This document shows positions 8,059-11,680 of a stretch of 11,680 nt of DNA, in pieces. Under the pieces are notes generated by a model, which saw nothing but the letters and a program-made list of their open reading frames with translations, made no database searches and had not been told where the DNA came from. This stretch comes from Ochromonadaceae sp. CCMP2298 (taxonomy: Eukaryota; Sar; Synurophyceae; Ochromonadales; Ochromonadaceae): positions 1-11,680 of the forward strand of contig MU634519.1 of NCBI GenBank assembly GCA_026770595.1. Reading direction: 5' to 3'. A program made the translations under genes and the position numbers. Within the stretch, counting starts at the first letter, position 1. Each line of letters opens with the position of its first letter.

Positions 8059-8409
8059 GTTCAATGTTGAAGCAGGGGTATGCTGCACGATCTGAAGCTT
8101 CAAGGGGCGGCTTCTCGAGAGGCAGGAGGAGCAAGAGCAAGATTAGTCGTTGGCCCGGGTGGCATCGAGTTGTGGCTGGAGTGAGATGAGTGGGTCAGGT
8201 GGAGGTGGAGGTGCTGGAGGGGAAGGAGTCAGGATTGTAAGTCTATATGGCATTTTGTGCAATCAAACGCTTGATAAAAGCGCCTAAACTTTGAAACAGC
8301 TCTGAAGAAGATCTCATCTGGTGATCTTTTAGCCCAGCAGTGCTTGGCGTCAGATAGAATCTGCGACAGCCTGCGCCTCCCACTTGAAATTGCGACGAAG
8401 ACTGCTGCC
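8059..8409. promoter_or_regulatory. Divergent intergenic region between OSGEP and the COMMD gene
   Basis: These 351 bp separate two start codons on opposite strands, so the region must supply both promoters and leaders. I see no canonical TATA box in a convincing position. It holds a GGAGGTGGAGGTG-type purine-rich run (8197-8225) and the GTTGGCCC...GCATCGAGT (8149-8170) and GTCAGGATTGTA (8228-8239) strings also found at 6827-6897. A small AAGATC...GATCTT inverted repeat lies near 8307-8328. Confidence 0.45.
8149..8239 (+). repeat. Two-block repeat, copy 2 (upstream of OSGEP)
   Basis: This is the partner of 6827-6897, in direct orientation. The two copies bracket the OSGEP coding region. The GGAGGTGGAGGTG tract between the blocks has no equivalent in copy 1, so copy 2 may have grown by slippage. 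Confidence 0.65.
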
Positions 8410-9390
8410 ATGCCCGCCTTCGAGAGCTGCCTCGCCAGCGCGCCGCTGGGCTTCTGCCAGGCCTGCTGCGAGGTCAACTCGCTGGCCGAGACGGACCCCG
8501 AATACCTCGCAGCATTGGTGGCCAAATCCCTCTCCTGCGCCAACTTCCTTCCCTCCAATGCAGCGGATAAGGCCCACTACAACCAGATTAAAGCGCTCAA
8601 CTTCATCACGCGCAGCTACAGGGGCGCCACGCCGGTGCCGAGCTTTCCGCAGATGGCGGCTGCTTTGGACACGAGCAGCCTGCTGACACGAGACGCCGTG
8701 GAGAAGGTCGTCGTCGCGATCCAGCAGACAGAGACGCCCTCCGTGGGCTCACTATTATCACAGGTAAAAGCCCTCCCGCTGGTCAGCCCACAACCCATCG
8801 CCTGAATCCAGCACACATTCCCTCACCTCCCACCGCAATCCATCCCCTTACCGATCTACTAGATCTCCGGCAAGCTGTCTAACCTGCGCTGGCGCGTGGG
8901 CGTGGCCAGCAGCTCAAGTCGGTGCGACCTCTGCCACGCATATGTGCTGCTGTCTTTCGACGTAAGGCATATCGATCAGAGTGTGTCGCAGCACAGTGTG
9001 GAGCTGACTTACGCGCAGTTCACGGTAGGTCTTGTATACTATTATACTATTGTACTATTATACTATTATACTATTATACTATGATACTACTATACAATAT
9101 TACTGTGCTACTATGCTCTGCCTCTATGCATCTAGGCCTCCATAATGTCCGTATCCATATCTGTATCCGTACCTGCATCTGCATATGTACCACGCCCACA
9201 CACTCACCTCTCACACCCCTCTACCTATACCTATACCTATACCTATACCTATACCTATACCTATACCTATACCTATACCTATACCTATACCTATACCTAT
9301 ACCTATACCTATACCTTTACCTATACCTATACCTCTCAGGAGTTCAAGGCAGCGTTCGAGCGAGTGGCTCTGGCGATGAACAGCCTGTAG
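8410..9390 (+). CDS. COMM domain-containing protein (COMMD6/COMMD7-like)
   Basis: Three exons, 8410-8763, 8863-9024 and 9340-9390, all joined in phase 0, give 188 residues. COMMD proteins assemble as a decameric ring in the Commander complex, which recycles endosomal cargo, and they also modulate NF-kB and cullin ligases in animals. Residues 1-118 are predicted helical and fit the N-terminal HN domain. The COMM domain runs from about 119 to 188. It opens with KLSNLRWRVGVASSS (122-136), equal to the family's L-x-D-(M/F)-x-W-(R/K)-x-G/D-V block. It continues with a VELTYAQFT strand-turn and closes with the EFKAAFERVALAMNSL helix. Spacing is closest to COMMD6 and COMMD7 as I remember them. Human COMMD6 lacks a full HN domain, so the full length is worth noting. 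The start ATG has G at -3, and upstream in-frame codons offer only TTG. The family is firm but the subfamily is not. Confidence 0.87.
8764..8862 (+). other. COMMD gene intron 1
   Basis: The donor CAG|GTAAAA is at 8764 and the acceptor CTACTAG| ends at 8862. Phase is 0 and length 99 bases. The body is C-rich and pyrimidine-rich before the acceptor. Without splicing, the frame ends at a TGA soon after entry. Confidence 0.88.
9035..9115 (+). repeat. TATACTATTA-type AT-rich tandem repeat
   Basis: Degenerate units of TACTATTATACTA with scattered substitutions. The same vocabulary fills the CCDC39 intron (2171-2276). Confidence 0.8.
9224..9334 (+). repeat. (CCTATA)n hexanucleotide microsatellite, about 18.5 copies
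   Basis: About 111 bases of uninterrupted CCTATA units, with one A-to-T change near 9317. All three plus-strand frames stay open through it, giving Tyr-Thr, Ile-Pro and Leu-Tyr dipeptides, which is a composition artefact and not coding. It ends five bases before the intron acceptor. Confidence 0.95.
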
Positions 9391-9425
9391 CCTGTATATA
9401 TGATGTATTCGCGGACCCGGGCTAC

Positions 9426-9467
9426 ATACTACATTCTGTACTACTTATATACTACATTCTGTAGTAT
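9426..9467 (+). repeat. Short direct repeat with hairpin in the COMMD 3' region
   Basis: ATACTACATTCTGTA occurs at 9426-9440 and again at 9449-9463. The second copy runs into a perfect 8-bp inverted repeat, ATACTACA (9449-9456) with TGTAGTAT (9460-9467), with a three-base loop. It sits about 60 bases past the stop codon. Confidence 0.7.
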
Positions 9468-9771
9468 GTAGTTAGTATATGTAGTATGTATGTAGTATGC
9501 AGTAGTGCTGATATACGGGGCCTCTCAGCTCCGCGCAGTAGGTCATAGGAGTATAGGGCATGAGCAAAGTGGACGTGGGGGTATAGTGGGTGGGAGTGTA
9601 GGGCTCAGGAGTTAGGGGTTTTGGGGAATGTATATTTTATAACATATGGGTTTTTAAATACGAAATGCTATTGATATTTTTCCCTTCTTTACTCCGGATG
9701 CGATGTGTATTTAATATATATGCAATATGTATGCACTATGCACTATTCACCATACGGTACACTATGCATAT

Positions 9772-9850
9772 GACACCACCCACCACACACCACGCACCAT
9801 ACACCGCACATCACACACCGCACACCACACACTACACACCACACACCCCA
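9772..9850 (+). repeat. Degenerate CACACC / CACCACA simple repeat
   Basis: A C/A-only strand with occasional T and G, built of CACACC, CACCACA and CGCACC units. It looks like a microsatellite with substitutions. No coding sense is seen. Confidence 0.8.
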
Positions 9851-10006
9851 AGAAAACATCCAAACTAGTCTACCATTCAATTAACAAGAGTACATGGAGT
9901 GTACACCAGTGTAAGTTACGGCTCCTGGAGCTACCGTTTTTTGCGCCACGCAAAAGCTACCCCTTGGCGCATATTGCCGCCAAGAAAGGGCGATATTGCG
10001 CGCGGG

Positions 10007-10240
10007 AATTGCTCGCAAAATGCTCCAGAATGCTCGAGAATGCTGGTTTTGGTCGATAATGCTCGTTTTAATGCTCGATTTTCCCAATAATTATCAAAAT
10101 TAAGGTTCATGTTGACGCATCTCACTCTGAATTTTCCGATAATTTTTCCGTGCCGAAAATAGTCGATTTTGCTAGGAAAAAACTTTGAATTCCCTAGGGA
10201 TTTTGCCCGAAATGCTCTCAATTCCCAAGGGATTTTAGTG
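10007..10240 (+). repeat. Cluster of diverged short repeats (AATGCTCG and TTCCC-AGGGATTTT units)
   Basis: AATGCTCG or a one-base variant starts at 10019, 10029, 10039, 10058 and 10070, with related copies near 10007 and 10211. A 17-base unit around TTCCC(T/A)AGGGA occurs at 10188-10204 and 10220-10236 (16 of 17 identical, 32-base period). The region could be a degraded transposon end or a local slippage product. Confidence 0.55.
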
Positions 10241-10508
10241 GAAACGAGAAAAGTTTGCCAAAAGCTGGGACACATTCGGCGATTGTTCCATTCGTCTTAT
10301 GGCTTGCGTTGTGCTGCAGTCCTACGAGCTGCTGTGTCCAAGGAGGGTGCAGTTCTGTCCACTGAAGGCTTGTATCGGTGAAGGTGTGCGGTAGGCAGCG
10401 AGCTCGAGCGCAGACGATCCTCCTGCAGGCATTCTCAAGTCTGCATCTTGCAAGCAACTGAGCAAGTCATCTTCTCCCTCTGCATCTGCATCTGCATCCC
10501 TGCAAGCC

Positions 10509-11680
10509 ATGAGCATGGACATGGCAAGTGTCCAGAAGGCTATGGCGGAGCTGGCTGCAGTGAAGGAACAGATCGCCAAGCTGCAGGAGACCAGAGAGCA
10601 GGCATTAGCGAGTGTGGCTAAGATCAAAGCCGACGTGGATAAGATAGACGTCAAGGATACAAAGGACCAGCCCGACTACGGCAGCCAGCAGTACTGGGAC
10701 GAACGCTACAAGTCAGATCCTACACAGTCGGGAGAGGAGGGGGTGGGGGGGCAGACGAAGACAATGGGTGGGGGTGGGGGCGGGGGCGCAGCTACCACTC
10801 CCACCTCCGCCTCCACCTCCACCTCTGCCACTGCGGAGACTTTGTATGAGTGGTACCTCTCCTGGGACCAGATGCAGCCCCTGCTGTCCATAGACCTGGC
10901 CCGCCTCCGCGCAATGCCTGAGCAGCACGGCCTCAAAAGCCCCAAAAACAGCCCAAAAAAACAGCAGCCGGGGCAGCAGGAGCAGGAGCAGCAGGAGCGG
11001 GAGCCGAGGGTGTTAGTGCTGGGCTGCGGGAATTCCTCTCTGTGCGAGGACCTGTGGCACTTCGGTCTGACCAGCGTGCATGGGATGGACTATTCCCCCA
11101 CTGCGATCAGCATGATGCAGCGCAGAGCACAGGATGTAGACATGGGGATACAATATTTCTCCGGGGATGCACGGCGGATGCCAGAGGTAACAGGGACTAT
11201 ATCTACAGGGTTATATTAGTTTGAAAGCTCACAGTACACCTTTATCTATGCCTTTAGGTGCACAGTGGTCACTACGACCTGCTGCTGGACAAAGGCACGC
11301 TGGATGCGATTGCTTCGGGGGATGCGGAGAAAGAGGGTGCGGGGGGGCAGGTGAGAATCTGGGGTGTGGGTTATGGGATGTGTGATGTGTGCTATGTGTT
11401 ATGTTATACTTTTTCTTCTTTCATTTCTCATTCCCTTGTACACACATACACACGCACAGGCCACCGATGCAGAGCAGTACATCGTCGAGTGCTGGCGGAC
11501 CCTGCGCGTGAAAGGGTTATTCGTCGTCGTCACCACAATGCCCCCGCATATATTCGAGCCTCTAGCTGTGCAGCCACTGACTCTCAGGGCGCTCGGGCAG
11601 GGGGAGCAGAGTGGGACGGGGGCTGGTACAGGGGCGGGGGCGGGGGTGGGTGCGGGTGCGAGTACGGATGTGGGTGCGGG
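10509..11680 (+). CDS. EEF1AKMT4/METTL13-family methyltransferase (partial, 3' end outside window)
   Basis: Exons 10509-11186, 11258-11350 and 11460 to the window end, all in phase 0, give 330 residues so far. The family uses S-adenosylmethionine to methylate lysines of elongation factor eEF1A. Residues 5-45 form a coiled coil. Family blocks follow: YGSQQYWDERY (57-67), LYEWYLSW (112-119), SAM motif VLVLGCGNSSL (168-178), acidic motif MDYSP with Asp194, and DKGTLDA (237-243), a hallmark of this group. Exon 3 starts at 258 and carries the W-x-TLRVKGLFVVVT strand. Low-complexity inserts break the conserved core: Gly7 plus a Ser/Thr stretch (87-110), a Gln/Glu run (151-165), and a Gly/Ala/Thr run from about 311 to the edge. 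Human EEF1AKMT4 is about 255 residues, so this protein is enlarged. ATG 10509 has G at -3. The family is firm, but assignment to EEF1AKMT4 and not a METTL13 domain is less so. Confidence 0.88.
10736..10790 (+). repeat. G-run tract in coding sequence (Gly linker, possible G-quadruplex)
   Basis: Several runs of five to seven G on the coding strand, separated by short spacers, encode part of an acidic/Gly segment and a heptaglycine. The pattern meets the usual four-G-run quadruplex layout. A second such tract ends the window (11629-11680). Confidence 0.7.
11187..11257 (+). other. Methyltransferase intron 1
   Basis: The donor GAG|GTAACA is at 11187 and the acceptor GCCTTTAG| ends at 11257. Phase is 0 and length 71 bases. 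The join keeps the conserved spacing between the FSGDARRMP block and YDLLLDKGTLD. Confidence 0.88.
11351..11459 (+). other. Methyltransferase intron 2
   Basis: The donor CAG|GTGAGA is at 11351 and the acceptor CGCACAG| ends at 11459. Phase is 0 and length 109 bases. It has a good pyrimidine tract (11408-11436) followed by CACACA repeats. Splicing joins a Gly-rich loop to the ATDAEQYIVECW helix. Confidence 0.88.

Larger units (their letters stand above)
9025..9339 (+). other. COMMD gene intron 2, filled with simple repeats
   Basis: The donor ACG|GTAGGT is at 9025 and the acceptor CTCTCAG| ends at 9339. Phase is 0 and length 315 bases. It interrupts the COMM domain between the AQFT strand and the last helix. 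The first third is a TATACTATTA-type array. The last third is a CTATAC hexanucleotide array that runs up to the acceptor and so also serves as its pyrimidine-containing tract. Confidence 0.9.
9391..10508. other. Repeat-rich intergenic region with no recognised gene
   Basis: About 1.1 kb lies between the COMMD stop and the methyltransferase ATG. I found no protein family in the short open frames. From left to right it holds TACTACA/TGTAGTA repeats (about 9421-9505), a G-rich and T-rich stretch (about 9515-9660), an AT-rich stretch with ATGCA/TATGC steps (about 9660-9770), a CACACC-type array (about 9772-9850), a cluster of diverged short repeats (about 9990-10240), and a TGCATC triplet of repeats just before the start codon (about 10478-10498). 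It must contain the methyltransferase promoter and leader. Confidence 0.6.

Noticed and set aside
8059-8103. N-terminal extension of OSGEP to 8103
   Set aside because: The extended frame starts with TTG. The ATG at 8058 has a good context and is already upstream of the normal family start.
9224-9334. Telomere-like or CRISPR-like array
   Set aside because: CCTATA is not a telomere repeat that I recognise, the copies have no spacers, and it lies within a well-supported intron.
9145-9464. Leu-Tyr, Ile-Pro and Tyr-Thr repeat proteins in three plus frames
   Set aside because: They are translations of the CCTATA microsatellite inside COMMD intron 2. All three frames being open follows from the repeat unit lacking stop codons.
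9931-10275. 114-codon minus-strand open frame in the repeat cluster
   Set aside because: It consists of translated short repeats with no known domain and no codon bias like that of the neighbouring genes.

Overview
This looks like nuclear DNA from a gene-dense eukaryote that builds motile cilia or flagella, probably a single-celled protist or alga. The reasons are GT-AG spliceosomal introns with clean frame continuity, no bacterial-style operons or ribosome binding sites, eukaryote-only protein families (CCDC39, a COMM-domain protein, an EEF1AKMT4-like methyltransferase, human-type trimeric PNP, OSGEP/Kae1), and TACTA-type or CTATAC-type simple repeats in introns and intergenic DNA. I cannot name the lineage from the sequence alone.

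Layout. 1-632: upstream DNA with no recognised gene. 633-3553 (+): CCDC39/FAP59 axonemal ruler protein, two exons. 3722-5006 (-): purine nucleoside phosphorylase, three exons, with an unusual C-terminal tail that ends in a probable membrane anchor. It converges on CCDC39. 5197-5434: a foldback element with a 76-bp perfect inverted repeat, upstream of PNP. About 5515-6729 (+): an unrecognised protein made of ten tandem 15-residue repeats plus a C-terminal region of unknown type, with an uncertain start. 6988-8058 (-): intronless OSGEP/Kae1 (KEOPS subunit). 8410-9390 (+): COMMD6/7-like protein, three exons, divergent from OSGEP. 9391-10508: intergenic DNA full of simple and diverged repeats. 10509-11680 (+): EEF1AKMT4-like methyltransferase, at least three exons, running off the window.

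The genes do not form one pathway. They are mostly conserved housekeeping or cilium genes: axoneme assembly, purine salvage, tRNA t6A37 synthesis, COMMD/Commander-type trafficking and probable lysine methylation of translation factor eEF1A. Low-complexity DNA is the recurring theme. It fills introns (TACTAAT and CTATAC arrays) and also enters conserved enzymes as glycine-rich inserts, in the PNP purine-site loop and at several sites in the methyltransferase.

I see no clear new multi-gene system. The most interesting observations are the apparently tail-anchored PNP, the foldback element beside it, the orphan 15-residue-repeat protein, and a partial repeat pair that brackets the intronless OSGEP gene. 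Gene identities rest on remembered family motifs, and no database search was run.
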